Assembly (NCBI RefSeq): GCF_007994075.1
Contig: NZ_VIWU01000001.1
Span: 8,618,001-8,682,000, forward strand
Direction of reading: 5' to 3'
Source: Pseudonocardia hierapolitana
GTDB taxonomy: Bacteria > Actinomycetota > Actinomycetes > Mycobacteriales > Pseudonocardiaceae
DNA: 64,000 nt
Both the position numbers and the translations under genes were made by a program. Positions 25,580 to 35,171 of the stretch are shown here, in pieces. Below the pieces are notes generated by a model, which ran no database searches, was not told the DNA's origin, and saw nothing but the letters and a program-made list of their open reading frames with translations. Positions within the stretch are counted from its first letter, which is position 1; the number at the start of each line of letters is the position of its first letter.

Positions 25580-27749
25580 GCGCGCCCACCCCCAACAGCC
25601 GTGCGAACACCGGCACCACCAGCTCGGCCCGCTGCTCGTCGATCCCGTCGGCGGCGCGCGCGGCCGGGACGGCGCCGCCGAGCGCGGCCGCCCGCTCCCC
25701 GATCGCCCGCCGCTCCGGATCGGCGAACGCGCCGAACGTGCGCCGCAGCAGGGGCAGCACCTCGTCGAACTGCTCGGCCGCCACCTCGGCGAGCCAGCGG
25801 TCGACGATCCGCAGCAGCCGGTCGTCGTGCACCAGCAGCAGCGCGCCGCCTGCGAAGAACCCCTCGACGTAAGCGCCGGCGTGCGCCGCGGGCGTGCCGG
25901 CCGTGAGTGCGCGGGCCAGCCGTCGTTCCACCTCGTCCGCGGCCATCCGGTCGGTGTCGGCGAGCAACCGCGCCAGCCTCCCGGCGAGCAGCGGCGGCAA
26001 CGCGGGACGCTCCGCGAGCCGTCCGAGGGCGCCGAGCCAGCGGTCGGTGGCCGCGTCGCCGAGCAGGCCGGTGACCCCGTGCACGCCGTCGACCAGCCCG
26101 GACAGCCGGGTCGCCTCGTCGTCGTCGATGCCGTGGGCCGCGGGCGGCAGGCCGGCGCAGATCCGCGCCAGCACCCGCTCGGCGACGGTGCGCAGCGCGC
26201 CGGTGTCGGTGCCGCGCACGTCGCCGTAGCGCGTGGCGCGGGCGAGCGCCGGGAAGGCCGCCATGAGGTGCGCGACGTCCGCGTCGCCCGCGGCCCGGGC
26301 GTCCAGCGCGGCGAGCGCGTCCGGGAGGGCGTCCGGCAGATCGGCGAGCAGGCACCGCTCCACCGCGGCGGTGACGTCGGCGAGCGCGGGTGCGTCGGCC
26401 ACGGCGGCCCTGATCCGCGCGGCCGCGGCCCCGGCCACGGTGGTGCCGTGCACGCCCGCCGCCACCAGGTCGACCTCGAACTCCGGCTGCCAGGCGAGCT
26501 CCCACGTCTCGCGGAAGGTGCCCGTGCTGCGGCGGGCGCTCGCGGCGGGCCGTCCCCACGGGATCCCGATCACGCGCAGCCGGTGCAGCAGCCGGGAGCG
26601 CTCCAGGCCGCCCGGGTTGCGCAGGTCGAGGTCGAGCTCGCGGGGCAGCGGGTCGCGCTTGAGGCGCAGCCGCCGCGCGGTGGCGGCGAGGTCGGCTGCG
26701 AGGGGGGTGAGCGGGGCGTCGTCGGGGACGGAGCCCATCCGCTCCCCCACGACCAGGCGCCGGGTGACGAGGTCGAGCTGCACCTCGTTGCCCCCGCACA
26801 GGACCGAGAGGGTGGCCTCCGTGACCTCGGCGAGCCCCGCGGACACCCGGTCCCGCAGCGCGGCGAGCGTGTCGGCGAGGCGCACCGCCTCGATGACGTG
26901 CGCGGTGGAGACGGGCAGGTCCTCGGCGCGCAGCACGCCCGCCACCGCGGTGAGCCAGCGCGCGGTGACGTCCTGGTCGGTGGTGAAGAGGTGGTGGTAC
27001 CAGCCAGGGGACGTCACGCCTGCGCCGTAGCCGCTGGACGCGGCCAGCCGCCCGTGCGTCCATGGCACCCAGGCGCAGGCCGTCTTGCGCTTCGGCAGCC
27101 CGCGCAGCACGGCCTGGTCCCGGGAGGCGGGCGGCAGGGGGTCGGTCAGCGCCGGAACGTGCCACGCGCCGCAGACGACTGCGATGCGCTCGAACCCGTC
27201 CTTGCGGGTGCGGCGCAGGACCGTGCGCATGTAGGCCTCCCGCCGGGCGTCGTGCTCCTCGGTCGGTTCGTCCGCTCGGAGAGCGGCCATCGCGTCCGCG
27301 ATCACGTCGAACGCGGGCTCGCCCCCACGCCGGTGCTCGATCATGTCGTCCCACCAGCGCTCGGGGTCGTCGTAGCCCGCGACGGCGGCGAGGCGAGCGA
27401 GGGGGTCGCCGGAGCCGCCGGGCCGGCCGCCGAGGGCGAACTGGTGGGCGGCCGGCAGGTCGCAGAACCGCACCGGCACCCCGGCGGCCACGGCGTGGCG
27501 GATGGCCTGCCACTCGGGGCTGAACACGGCGAACGGCCAGAACGCGGCCCGGGCGACGTCGTCGACGGCGTAGGCGAGCAGCGCCACCGGCGGCTCGAGG
27601 CCGGGGTCGGCGGCCATCCGGACGACGGCGTCGGCCTCGGGCGGTCCCTCGATCAGCACCACGTCCGGTTGGAACGCCACCAGCTCCGCGCTCAGGGCCC
27701 GTGCCGAGCCCGGGCCGTGGTGGCGGATCCCGAACAGGCGGGTCGTCAC
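25572..27749 (-). CDS. DUF5682 protein of the MoxR/VWA cluster
   Basis: 725 residues from a GTG at 27749 that overlaps the MoxR stop (GTGA). The N-terminal domain opens TTRLFGIRHHGPGSARALSA and contains VVLIEGPPEADAVVRMA and ERIAVVCGAWHVPAL, a pattern that recalls the TraB/ChaN-like fold, where His and Glu residues bind metal; this reading is tentative. The remainder is helical and Ala/Leu-rich. The position between the ATPase and the VWA adaptor suggests a dedicated client or effector. The biochemical function is unknown. Confidence 0.85.
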   Translation of the reverse strand: MTTRLFGIRHHGPGSARALSAELVAFQPDVVLIEGPPEADAVVRMAADPGLEPPVALLAYAVDDVARAAFWPFAVFSPEWQAIRHAVAAGVPVRFCDLPAAHQFALGGRPGGSGDPLARLAAVAGYDDPERWWDDMIEHRRGGEPAFDVIADAMAALRADEPTEEHDARREAYMRTVLRRTRKDGFERIAVVCGAWHVPALTDPLPPASRDQAVLRGLPKRKTACAWVPWTHGRLAASSGYGAGVTSPGWYHHLFTTDQDVTARWLTAVAGVLRAEDLPVSTAHVIEAVRLADTLAALRDRVSAGLAEVTEATLSVLCGGNEVQLDLVTRRLVVGERMGSVPDDAPLTPLAADLAATARRLRLKRDPLPRELDLDLRNPGGLERSRLLHRLRVIGIPWGRPAASARRSTGTFRETWELAWQPEFEVDLVAAGVHGTTVAGAAAARIRAAVADAPALADVTAAVERCLLADLPDALPDALAALDARAAGDADVAHLMAAFPALARATRYGDVRGTDTGALRTVAERVLARICAGLPPAAHGIDDDEATRLSGLVDGVHGVTGLLGDAATDRWLGALGRLAERPALPPLLAGRLARLLADTDRMAADEVERRLARALTAGTPAAHAGAYVEGFFAGGALLLVHDDRLLRIVDRWLAEVAAEQFDEVLPLLRRTFGAFADPERRAIGERAAALGGAVPAARAADGIDEQRAELVVPVFARLLGVGAHE

Positions 27750-28846
27750 CCGGTGACCTCCAGGCCGGCCCGGTAGAAGTCGGCCCACCCCTCCCGCTCG
27801 CGCACCACCGTCTCCAGGTACTCGACCCACACCGCGCGGTCGGCGACCGGGTCCTTGACGACGGCACCGAGGATGCCCGCGGCCACGTCCTGTGCCCGCA
27901 GGACGCCGTCGCCGAAGTGGGCGGCGAGCGCGAGGCCGCCGGTCAGCACGCTGATCGCCTCGGCCGTGGACAGCGTGCCGGACGGCGACTTCACCGCCGT
28001 GCGACCGTCCTCGGTGCGCCCCGACCGCAGCTCCCGGAACACCGTGACCACGCGGCGGATCTCGGCGAGCGCCGCGACGTCCGACGGCAGTTCGAGCGAG
28101 GCGCCCAGCTGCGCCACCCGGCGGGCGACGATCTCCACCTCGGCGTCGGCGGTGTCCGGCAGCGGCAGCACCACCGTGTTGAACCGGCGGCGCAGCGCGC
28201 TGGAGAGCTCGTTGACGCCGCGGTCGCGGTTGTTGGCCGTGGCGATGAGGTTGAACCCCGGCCGGGCCTGCACCTCGGTGCCCAGCTCGGGCACCGGCAT
28301 CGTCTTCTCGGACAGGATCGTGATCAGCGAGTCCTGTACGTCCGCGGCGATGCGGGTGAGCTCCTCGAGCCGGACGATCTTGCCGTCGCGCATGGCGCGC
28401 AGCACCGGGCTCTCCACGAGCGCGGCGGGGCTGGGACCCTCTGCGATCAGGCGCGCGTAGTTCCAGCCGTAGCGGATGGCCTCCTCGGCGGTGCCCGCTG
28501 TGCCCTGCACGAGCAGCGTGGAGTCGCCGCTGATCGCGGCCGACAGGTGCTCGGACACCCAGGTCTTCGCGGTGCCGGGCACGCCGAGCAGCAGCAGGGC
28601 GCGGTCCGTCGCGAGGGTGGCCACGGCGACCTCGACGAGCCGCCGCGGGCCGACGTACTTCGGCGTGATCTCGGTGCCGTCCGGAAGCGTGCCACCGAGC
28701 AGGTAGGTGACCACCGCCCACGGCGAGAGCCGCCACGACGGCGGGCGCGGCCGGTCGTCCACCGCGGCGAGCGTCGCGAGCTCGTCGGCGTGGTCCTGCT
28801 CGGCGTGTGGCCGCAGAACCGGTTGTCCCTGCACTGCCTGGGTCAC
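27746..28846 (-). CDS. MoxR-type AAA+ ATPase, YehL subfamily
   Basis: 366 residues from a GTG at 28846 behind GAGGAG. It has Walker A GVPGTAKT (residues 88-95), a Walker B region KIVRLEELTR with Glu-Glu where most AAA+ proteins have Asp-Glu, sensor 1 LIATANNRDRGVNELSSALR and an arginine-finger segment RRRFNTVVLPLP. The insert QGTAGTAEEAIRYGWNYARL is typical of MoxR proteins of the YehL type. MoxR ATPases remodel proteins or insert metals together with VWA partners. The start overlaps the DUF5691 stop and the stop overlaps the DUF5682 start. Confidence 0.9.
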   Translation of the reverse strand: MTQAVQGQPVLRPHAEQDHADELATLAAVDDRPRPPSWRLSPWAVVTYLLGGTLPDGTEITPKYVGPRRLVEVAVATLATDRALLLLGVPGTAKTWVSEHLSAAISGDSTLLVQGTAGTAEEAIRYGWNYARLIAEGPSPAALVESPVLRAMRDGKIVRLEELTRIAADVQDSLITILSEKTMPVPELGTEVQARPGFNLIATANNRDRGVNELSSALRRRFNTVVLPLPDTADAEVEIVARRVAQLGASLELPSDVAALAEIRRVVTVFRELRSGRTEDGRTAVKSPSGTLSTAEAISVLTGGLALAAHFGDGVLRAQDVAAGILGAVVKDPVADRAVWVEYLETVVREREGWADFYRAGLEVTG

Positions 28847-30282
28847 GTGTCCAGCTCCTCGTGCATCTCGCGGCGGAAGGTCAGGGTGGTGGCCAGCTCG
28901 CGCCACCAGGGGGCCGCGCCGACCGGGAGGGGCGCGGTCGCGATCGGGTGGCGCAGGCAGCCGGTCGGGACGGTGCGGCCCGCGGCGCGGGCGGCGCCGC
29001 CGAGGCCCCGGTTGCCCGGATGGGCCGCGAGCCAGTCGAGCACGGCGGCGCCCAGCTCCGGCGACCACGGCTGCGGCAGCAGCGTGACCGCGGAGGCCAT
29101 CGCGTGCGGGCTGAGCTTCGCGGCGAGCACCCCGACGGCGGGCCGGTGCAGCGCGGCGGGGAGCAGGCGCACCATCTCGGTGACGGTTCCGTCGATGCTC
29201 GCGGGGTCGGCGGCGGCGAGCACGGCGGCGCCCCACGCGGCGTCGCGCTGCCGGCCGGCGGCGAGGGTCCAGCCGGCGCGCAGCACCCCGGGGTCGCAGC
29301 CGGTGACGGGACGTGCGAGCACCTGCTCGGGCGTGCCGTCCTGCGCCCAGTGGTTCAGCGGGGTGGCGCCGACGATCCGGCGCAGCAGCTCAGCGGGATG
29401 CCGGACGCCGCCGGTGTCGCGCAGGAGCGCCGCATCGTCGGGGTCGGGCAACGCGACGGCCAGGCGTTCCCCGTCCCGCTGCACGAGCCGGCCTGCGCGC
29501 TCGCGCATCCGCCCCGCCAGGCGCGACCCGGGCAGCCGGGCCAGCAGCTCCGCGGCCGACTCCCGCACCTGACCCGCGCGATCGTCGAGCGCGTTCTCGA
29601 GGAACGGCTCGTCAGCGGGATCGAGGTGCCGGCCGACGACGGCGAGGAACTCGGCGCGGTCGCCCGCCGGTTCCCGCGCCCAGGTGGACGACAGCGCGGT
29701 GCGGGCCGCGGCCGGGTCGGCGGAGAGGGTGCGGTCGAGCCATTCCCTGCGCTGCAGCGGGCCGCCGTACGCCCAGACCCGGTCCGCCTCCGCCGCGACG
29801 GAGACGAGGAACGCCCACGCGGGGTTGCGCTCCCCCAGCCAGCTCCCGGCCGGGCCCGCGACGGCCGCGAGCGGCGGGCGCAGGGCCGGCCTGGTGCGCG
29901 CGGCCTCGGCCAGCGCGGGCAGGTGCTCCGGCGGCACCCGCATGCCCTTCTCGTGCACCGCCTGCAGCCACTCGCCGAGAAGGTCGGCGGGGATCCGCAG
30001 CAGCCGTCGCCGTGCGGCAGCCGGGACCAGCGGGCGCCCGTCGCGCTCGGCCACCGGGAGCCGGGCCTCCGGCCGCGCCGGCACGTGCCCGGCGCGCCGG
30101 TAGTTGGCGAGCACGGCGGCCGACCTCAGCAGCGCCTCCTCGGGCGCCCCGGCCACCAGCGGGCGCACGGCCGCCGGCAGCCCGGCCGGGTCGATCCGCC
30201 GCCGCTGGGTGCCGAGCAGTGCGGCGCTGACCAGGTCGTTCCAAGCGTTCATCGCTGATGATTCGCTCGCAAGCTCGCTCAT
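28843..30282 (-). CDS. DUF5691 protein of the MoxR cluster
   Basis: 479 residues starting MSELASESSAMNAWNDLVSA. The N-terminal block LVSAALLGTQRRRIDPAG is typical of DUF5691. The rest consists of Ala/Leu/Arg-rich helices with a repeat-like spacing, for example EPFLENALDDRAGQVRESAA and ELLARLPGSRLAGRMRERAG, suggesting a HEAT-like scaffold. There is no enzyme motif and no membrane segment. The ATG overlaps the SWIM gene stop (ATGA) and the stop overlaps the MoxR start (GTGA). An adaptor role for the ATPase is an inference. Confidence 0.82.
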   Translation of the reverse strand: MSELASESSAMNAWNDLVSAALLGTQRRRIDPAGLPAAVRPLVAGAPEEALLRSAAVLANYRRAGHVPARPEARLPVAERDGRPLVPAAARRRLLRIPADLLGEWLQAVHEKGMRVPPEHLPALAEAARTRPALRPPLAAVAGPAGSWLGERNPAWAFLVSVAAEADRVWAYGGPLQRREWLDRTLSADPAAARTALSSTWAREPAGDRAEFLAVVGRHLDPADEPFLENALDDRAGQVRESAAELLARLPGSRLAGRMRERAGRLVQRDGERLAVALPDPDDAALLRDTGGVRHPAELLRRIVGATPLNHWAQDGTPEQVLARPVTGCDPGVLRAGWTLAAGRQRDAAWGAAVLAAADPASIDGTVTEMVRLLPAALHRPAVGVLAAKLSPHAMASAVTLLPQPWSPELGAAVLDWLAAHPGNRGLGGAARAAGRTVPTGCLRHPIATAPLPVGAAPWWRELATTLTFRREMHEELDT

Positions 30283-31562
30283 AGCCGCACCACCCGGTCG
30301 CCGTCCCAGCAGGTCAGGGGGCGCAGTCCGGCGGCGTTCCACTCCCCGGCCACGGTGACGGGGGCACCCGCCGACACGGCGAGCAGCGGCCACGGGTCCA
30401 CGCGCTCGGCCAGCGGGAGCGCGGCGCCCTCGCGGTCGACGAGCGCCCAGCCGTCACCGTGGGCCACGGGGGCGACGTCGGCGAGGACGAGCGGCCAGCG
30501 CTCCAGCCAGGGGTCGGCGGCCAGCGCGTCCGCGAAGGACCTCAGCGCCGCGCACACCGGGTCACCCGCGGGGCGGCCCGAACGGACCGGGTCGCCCGCA
30601 TCGGCGACCAGTGCCCGCAGCGGCGCGGCGCCCGGGTAGAACGCCAGCACGCCGCGGACGGTGTGCCCCGCGGGGAACGTGCGGGGCAGCGGCTGGCCGG
30701 GCGGGGCGAACGCCAGCACGAGCGCGGGCCGGCCGGTCGCCTGCCCGCGCAACCAGGTGCGCCGCGTGGTGAGGCGCTCCGTGACCTCGTCGGTGACGGC
30801 GGCAACGAGCCACTCGTCGGCCACCCGCTCGCCGGTGGCCAGCACGTCGGCGGTGTCGGTGGGGTAGCCCAGCCGCGAGCGGACCGTGGCGGCGAGGTCG
30901 GCGGGCAGCGTCGGGAGTCGCGTGCCGGCCTCGGCGAGCACATGCAGCAGCGCCAGCTCGGTGAGCAGCCGCGCCGGCCAGTCGCGGCCCCGGCCGATCG
31001 ACCCGGCGGCGCGCCGCAGCCCGCCCGCCAGACCGGGCGCCTGCGCGTCGACCATGCGGGCGGCGACGCCGTACAACTCCTCCGCGTCGGCTCCGGCCAG
31101 GCCGCCGCGGACCCGGTCGACCAGCCATTCCCGCAGCTCCGCGGCCCCTGCGGCGACGCGCTCGGCGCGCTGCTCGGCCCGGCGCGCCGCGGCCTCCGGG
31201 TCGCGCGGCGCCTCCGGCCGCCCGGCCCGGCGGCGGGACCGCTGCGCACGCTCGGCGAGCCAGCCCCGGACCCACTCCGGCTCCTCCCCTGCGGGAACCG
31301 CTCCGTCGGCCCACAGGAACAGCAGGCCGAGCGCGTGCTTGCACGGGAACTTGCGACTCGGGCACGAGCACCGGAACGCGGGCTCGGACAGCTCGACGCA
31401 GGTCAGGTAGGGATTCTTGCCGCTACCCGTGCAGGTGCCCCACACGGCGCCGTCGGAGGCACCGAGGCCGCTCCATCCGGTGGCCGCCGCCTGCGCGCGT
31501 CCGGCGGCAACGGACCCGGGATCGGGTGCAACAGCGCGCACCTGGTCCACGCTCCACCGCAC
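30279..31562 (-). CDS. SWIM zinc-finger protein, first gene of the MoxR/VWA cluster
   Basis: 427 residues from a GTG at 31562 (VRWSVDQVRAVAPDPGSVAA); further GTG codons lie 9 and 21 bases upstream. The SWIM finger is complete: Cys65-x-Cys67-x6-Cys74-x-His76 in FRCSCPSRKFPCKHALGLLF. A helical, Arg-rich segment and a C-terminal beta-rich part follow. SWIM fingers bind DNA or protein partners. It corresponds to YehQ of E. coli and probably recruits the target of the system. It diverges from polyphosphate glucokinase, with the shared promoter in the 110-bp gap. Confidence 0.87.
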   Translation of the reverse strand: MRWSVDQVRAVAPDPGSVAAGRAQAAATGWSGLGASDGAVWGTCTGSGKNPYLTCVELSEPAFRCSCPSRKFPCKHALGLLFLWADGAVPAGEEPEWVRGWLAERAQRSRRRAGRPEAPRDPEAAARRAEQRAERVAAGAAELREWLVDRVRGGLAGADAEELYGVAARMVDAQAPGLAGGLRRAAGSIGRGRDWPARLLTELALLHVLAEAGTRLPTLPADLAATVRSRLGYPTDTADVLATGERVADEWLVAAVTDEVTERLTTRRTWLRGQATGRPALVLAFAPPGQPLPRTFPAGHTVRGVLAFYPGAAPLRALVADAGDPVRSGRPAGDPVCAALRSFADALAADPWLERWPLVLADVAPVAHGDGWALVDREGAALPLAERVDPWPLLAVSAGAPVTVAGEWNAAGLRPLTCWDGDRVVRL

Positions 31563-31672
31563 CCGCGCCACAATAGGACGCACCCGCGACAGTCCGAGCG
31601 ACCGTGGGGAGGTGCGCCGCCTCCACGGGCGGATTACCGTCCCGCGGCGTGGAGCACGAGGAGAACGCACCC

Positions 31673-32446
31673 ATGGACGGACCGCGCACGCTGGCGATCG
31701 ACATCGGCGGGTCCGGGCTCAAGGCGATCGTGTTGACGCCCGACGGCGAGATGGCGTCCGAGCGCACCCGCCGGGAGACGCCCTACCCGTGCACCCCGCC
31801 CGTCCTGCTGGAGGAGCTCATCGCGCTCGTCGCGACCCAGCCGGACCACGACCGCGTGTCCGTCGGGTTCCCCGGTGCCATCCGGAACGGCCGGGTCCGC
31901 GAGGTGCCGGCGTTCTCCCGGCGCGGGCCCGGGCTGCCGCCGGACCCCGAGCTCGTCGCGATGTGGACCGGCTTCGAGCTGGAGTCCGCGCTCGCGGAGC
32001 GGTTCGCCAAGCCGACCCGGGTGGCCAACGACGCCGACGTCCAGGGCTGCGCCGTCATCTCCGGCCGTGGCATGGAGCTGGTGATCACCCTCGGCACCGG
32101 CATCGGGTGCGCTGTCTTCTTCGACGGCAGGCTGTTGCCGCACATGGAGCTCTCGCACGGCACCTTCGGCGGCACGTCCATCGAGGTCGCATGCGGCGAC
32201 AACGAGCGGCACAAGATCGGCAAGGAAAAGTGGCGCGAGCGGGTGCTCGAGGCGCTGGACGCGTTCGAGGCAATGGTGCTGCCCGACCACCTCTACATCG
32301 GCGGCGGCAACGCCAAGAAGCTGGACCCCGACACCATCGGCCCGAACCGGACGATCGTGCCCAACATCTCGGGGCTCCTGGGCGGCATCGCGCTGTGGGA
32401 GCGGACGGGTGACAGCGAGCGCGTCCCGACCGGTGCCACGAGCTGA
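31673..32446 (+). CDS. ppgK: Polyphosphate glucokinase (ROK family)
   Basis: 257 residues from the ATG at 31673 with AGGAG ten bases upstream. Motifs are the phosphate-binding LAIDIGGSGLKAIVLTPDG, the catalytic region RVANDADVQGCAVISGRG, LVITLGTGIGCAVFFDG and HMELSHGTFGG. The lack of the ROK zinc finger and the sequence around LGTGIGCAVF fit the actinobacterial polyphosphate/ATP glucokinase, which phosphorylates glucose with polyphosphate. It is followed 12 bp later by glucose-6-phosphate isomerase, so the two make consecutive steps from glucose to fructose-6-phosphate. Confidence 0.9.
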   Translation: MDGPRTLAIDIGGSGLKAIVLTPDGEMASERTRRETPYPCTPPVLLEELIALVATQPDHDRVSVGFPGAIRNGRVREVPAFSRRGPGLPPDPELVAMWTGFELESALAERFAKPTRVANDADVQGCAVISGRGMELVITLGTGIGCAVFFDGRLLPHMELSHGTFGGTSIEVACGDNERHKIGKEKWRERVLEALDAFEAMVLPDHLYIGGGNAKKLDPDTIGPNRTIVPNISGLLGGIALWERTGDSERVPTGATS

Positions 32447-32458
32447 GGACGCGGCACT

Positions 32459-34123
32459 ATGGCCTCCGTGTCCATGACCGACATCACCAGCACTCCCGAG
32501 TGGACGGCCCTCGCCGAGCACCACGCCGCCGTCGCCGGCCGGCACCTGCGCGAGCTGTTCGCCGACGACCCCGAGCGCGCCACCGCCCTGACCGCCACCG
32601 GCGCCGACCTCGTCCTCGACTACTCCAAGCACCGCATCACCCGCGACACCCTGCCGCTGCTCACCGCGCTCGCCCGCGCCGCCGGGCTGTCCGAGCGCAC
32701 CGAGGCGATGTTCGCGGGCGCGCACATCAACACCAGCGAGGACCGCGCGGTGCTGCACACCGCCCTGCGCGCCCCGCGGGCCACGGCGCTCGCCGTCGAC
32801 GGGCAGGACGTGCCCACCGACGTGCACGTCGTGCTCGGCCGGATGGGCGAGTTCACCGACGCCGTGCGGTCCGGGGCGTGGACCGGGCACACGGGTGAGC
32901 GGATCCGCGCCGTCGTCAACATCGGGATCGGGGGCTCCGACCTCGGCCCGGTGATGGCCTACGAGGCGCTGCGCGCCTACGCCGACCGCTCGTTCACCAT
33001 GCGGTTCGTCTCGAACATCGACCCCACCGACATCGCCGAGGCCACCCGCGACCTCGACCCGGCCACCACGCTGTTCATCGTCTCGTCCAAGACGTTCACC
33101 ACGTTGGAGACGCTGACCAACGCGAAGGTCGCGCGGCAGTGGCTCGTCAACGGGCTCGGCGGTGACGAGTCGGCCGTGGCCAAGCACTTCGTGGCCGTGT
33201 CGACGAACGCGAAGGAGGTCCGCGCGTTCGGCATCGACGAGGCCAACATGTTCGGCTTCTGGGACTGGGTCGGCGGCCGCTACTCCGTGGACTCCGCGAT
33301 CGGGCTCTCGCTCATGGTCGCGATCGGCAAGGAGCAGTTCGCCGAGTTCCTCGCCGGGATGTACGCGATGGACTCGCACTTCCGCAAGGCGCCCCTGGAG
33401 GAGAACCTGCCGGCCATCCAGGGCCTGCTCAACGTCTGGTACGTCAACTTCTTCGGCACCGAGACCCACGCGGTGCTCCCCTACAGCCAGTACCTGCACC
33501 GGCTGCCCGCCTACCTGCAGCAGCTCACGATGGAGAGCAACGGCAAGTCCGTCCGCGGCGACGGCAGCCCGGTCACCACGGTCACCGGCGAGATCTTCTG
33601 GGGCGAGCCGGGCACCAACGGGCAGCACGCCTTCTACCAGCTGCTGCACCAGGGCAGGCGGCTCGTGCCTGCCGACTTCATCGGCTTCGCCGAGCCCAAC
33701 CACGTGATCGACGTGGACTCCGACGGGGACATGCACGACCTGTTCATGTCCAACCTGTTCGCCCAGACCCAGGCCCTCGCGTTCGGCAAGACCGCCGAGG
33801 AGATCGCCGCCGAGGGCACCCCCGCCGACGTCGTGCCGCACAAGGTGATGCCGGGCAACCGCCCGACGTCTACGATCCTCGCGCCGAAGCTCACCCCGTC
33901 CACGCTCGGCCAGATCATCGCCTTCTACGAGCACGTCACATTCGTCGAGGGCACGATCTGGGGCATCGACTCGTTCGACCAGTGGGGCGTCGAGCTGGGC
34001 AAGGTGCTCGCCAAGCAGCTGGCTCCGGTGCTGGCAGCGGACAAGGCCGACACCGCAGGCCTCGACGCCTCCACCGCGGCGCTCGTGCGCCGCTACCGGG
34101 AGATGCGGGGGCGCCCCGCCTGA
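32459..34123 (+). CDS. pgi: Glucose-6-phosphate isomerase
   Basis: 554 residues. GAGGA at 32445-32449 supports the ATG at 32459; an ATG at 32474 is possible. Diagnostic blocks are [20 protein letters not shown] (substrate phosphate site), [35 protein letters not shown] and [20 protein letters not shown] with the catalytic His. Length and order match the standard bacterial enzyme. It interconverts glucose-6-phosphate and fructose-6-phosphate in the cytosol. It follows the glucokinase gene closely and in the same direction, so one transcript is likely. Confidence 0.97.
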   Translation: MASVSMTDITSTPEWTALAEHHAAVAGRHLRELFADDPERATALTATGADLVLDYSKHRITRDTLPLLTALARAAGLSERTEAMFAGAHINTSEDRAVLHTALRAPRATALAVDGQDVPTDVHVVLGRMGEFTDAVRSGAWTGHTGERIRAVVNIGIGGSDLGPVMAYEALRAYADRSFTMRFVSNIDPTDIAEATRDLDPATTLFIVSSKTFTTLETLTNAKVARQWLVNGLGGDESAVAKHFVAVSTNAKEVRAFGIDEANMFGFWDWVGGRYSVDSAIGLSLMVAIGKEQFAEFLAGMYAMDSHFRKAPLEENLPAIQGLLNVWYVNFFGTETHAVLPYSQYLHRLPAYLQQLTMESNGKSVRGDGSPVTTVTGEIFWGEPGTNGQHAFYQLLHQGRRLVPADFIGFAEPNHVIDVDSDGDMHDLFMSNLFAQTQALAFGKTAEEIAAEGTPADVVPHKVMPGNRPTSTILAPKLTPSTLGQIIAFYEHVTFVEGTIWGIDSFDQWGVELGKVLAKQLAPVLAADKADTAGLDASTAALVRRYREMRGRPA

Positions 34124-34144
34124 TCTGATCTTTCGAAGGACGGG

Positions 34145-34891
34145 ATGGCTCGACCGATTGATGATCATCCGGCCGGACTGAACGAGCCCGTGCCGCTCCG
34201 TGGCCCACGCCCGGGCCTCGGGGTGGCGGTCGCCGTCCTCCTCGGGCTCGCGGCGCTCGCCGGGCTCTGGGCGGCGTTCACCGGCGTCGGTCCGGCCCAG
34301 CTCGACGCCGCGGTGCTCGACGAGTCGGTCGAGTCCCGCACCGACCTGCTCACCGCGGCCGCCGTCACCGTCACCCACCTGGGCAGCACGGCCGCGATGG
34401 CGGTACTCGCCATCGCGTCCGGCATCCGGCTCTGGCGCACCGACCGGCGCGCCGACGCCGTGCTCGTGATCGGCGCGATGGCAGGCGCCCAGCTCGTCTT
34501 CCGGGGCCTCAAGGAGCTGCTGGACCGGCCCCGGCCCCCGGAGGACGGCCGCCTGGTGCACGCGGTGAGCGAGTCACTGCCGTCCGGGCACGCCACCACG
34601 GCCGTCGTCGTGATCGGCACGCTCCTCGTGCTGGCCTGGCCCGGGCGCACCCCGCCCGTCCGCGCCGGGCTGGTGGCCGCCGCCACCGTGTGGGTGGGCG
34701 CCGTCGGCCTCACCCGCATCTACCTGGGCGTGCACTGGTTCAGCGACGTGATCGCCGGCTGGCTGGTCGGCGGTGCCTGGCTCGCGATCTGCGTGGTCGT
34801 CTGGAGCCGGTGGCGTGCCAGGGCGGGCGTCGACCTCACGACGGCTCGGCTGCCGGGTCCGCAGCAGGGGCCTCCTCCACCTGGCGGATGA
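34145..34891 (+). CDS. PAP2-family membrane phosphatase
   Basis: 248 residues with about six membrane segments. The three-part phosphatase signature is complete: KELLDRPRP, ESLPSGHATTAVVVIG and GLTRIYLGVHWFSDVIAGW. Relatives remove phosphate from undecaprenyl pyrophosphate or phosphatidylglycerol phosphate at the outer face of the membrane. A GAAGGA site lies upstream of the ATG. The 3' end overlaps the convergent regulator gene by 56 bp. The Pro/Gly-rich C-terminal tail is poorly conserved. Confidence 0.87.
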   Translation: MARPIDDHPAGLNEPVPLRGPRPGLGVAVAVLLGLAALAGLWAAFTGVGPAQLDAAVLDESVESRTDLLTAAAVTVTHLGSTAAMAVLAIASGIRLWRTDRRADAVLVIGAMAGAQLVFRGLKELLDRPRPPEDGRLVHAVSESLPSGHATTAVVVIGTLLVLAWPGRTPPVRAGLVAAATVWVGAVGLTRIYLGVHWFSDVIAGWLVGGAWLAICVVVWSRWRARAGVDLTTARLPGPQQGPPPPGG

Positions 34892-35171
34892 GGCGTTTGA
34901 GCTGGGAGATCTCGTCGTCCAGGGCCTTCCTGCCGGCTGCCGTCAGGTGGATCCAGGTACGGCCGCGTCTGCCCTCGTAGCCCTTCTCGATCTCCACCAG
35001 GCCCGCCTTCTCCAGCACGGTCAGGTGCTGGGAGAGGTTGCCGGTGGTCAGGTCCAGCGTGGCCCGCAGGAAGCCGAACTCCACTCGCCGGGCCTCGTGG
35101 GCGACGGTGAGGATGCCCAGCCGGACGCGCTGGTGAACGACGTCGTCGAGCCCTATCGCCGGATGGGTCAT
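34836..35171 (-). CDS. Winged-helix regulator (HTH_34/MarR-like)
   Basis: 111 residues starting MTHPAIGLDDVVHQRVRLGI. The winged helix is seen in FGFLRATLDLTTGNLSQHLT, recognition helix TTGNLSQHLTVLEKAGLVEI and wing EKGYEGRRGRTWIHLTAAGR. The C-terminus is a short acidic tail. Its ATG overlaps the stop of the membrane protein gene upstream (ATGA), so the two are coupled. The family often pairs with a multi-pass membrane protein. A 6-5-6 inverted repeat upstream of that gene is a candidate operator. Confidence 0.87.
   Translation of the reverse strand: MTHPAIGLDDVVHQRVRLGILTVAHEARRVEFGFLRATLDLTTGNLSQHLTVLEKAGLVEIEKGYEGRRGRTWIHLTAAGRKALDDEISQLKRLIRQVEEAPAADPAAEPS

Noticed and set aside
25578..27776. 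732-residue plus-strand frame opposite DUF5682
   Set aside because: The product is low-complexity Gly/Arg/His-rich with no domain, while the minus strand encodes a coherent protein with coupled ends.
31602..31628. Terminator-like inverted repeat before polyphosphate glucokinase
   Set aside because: CCGTGG...CCACGG pairs only with bulges, and the site lies between divergent starts. It is too weak to call.
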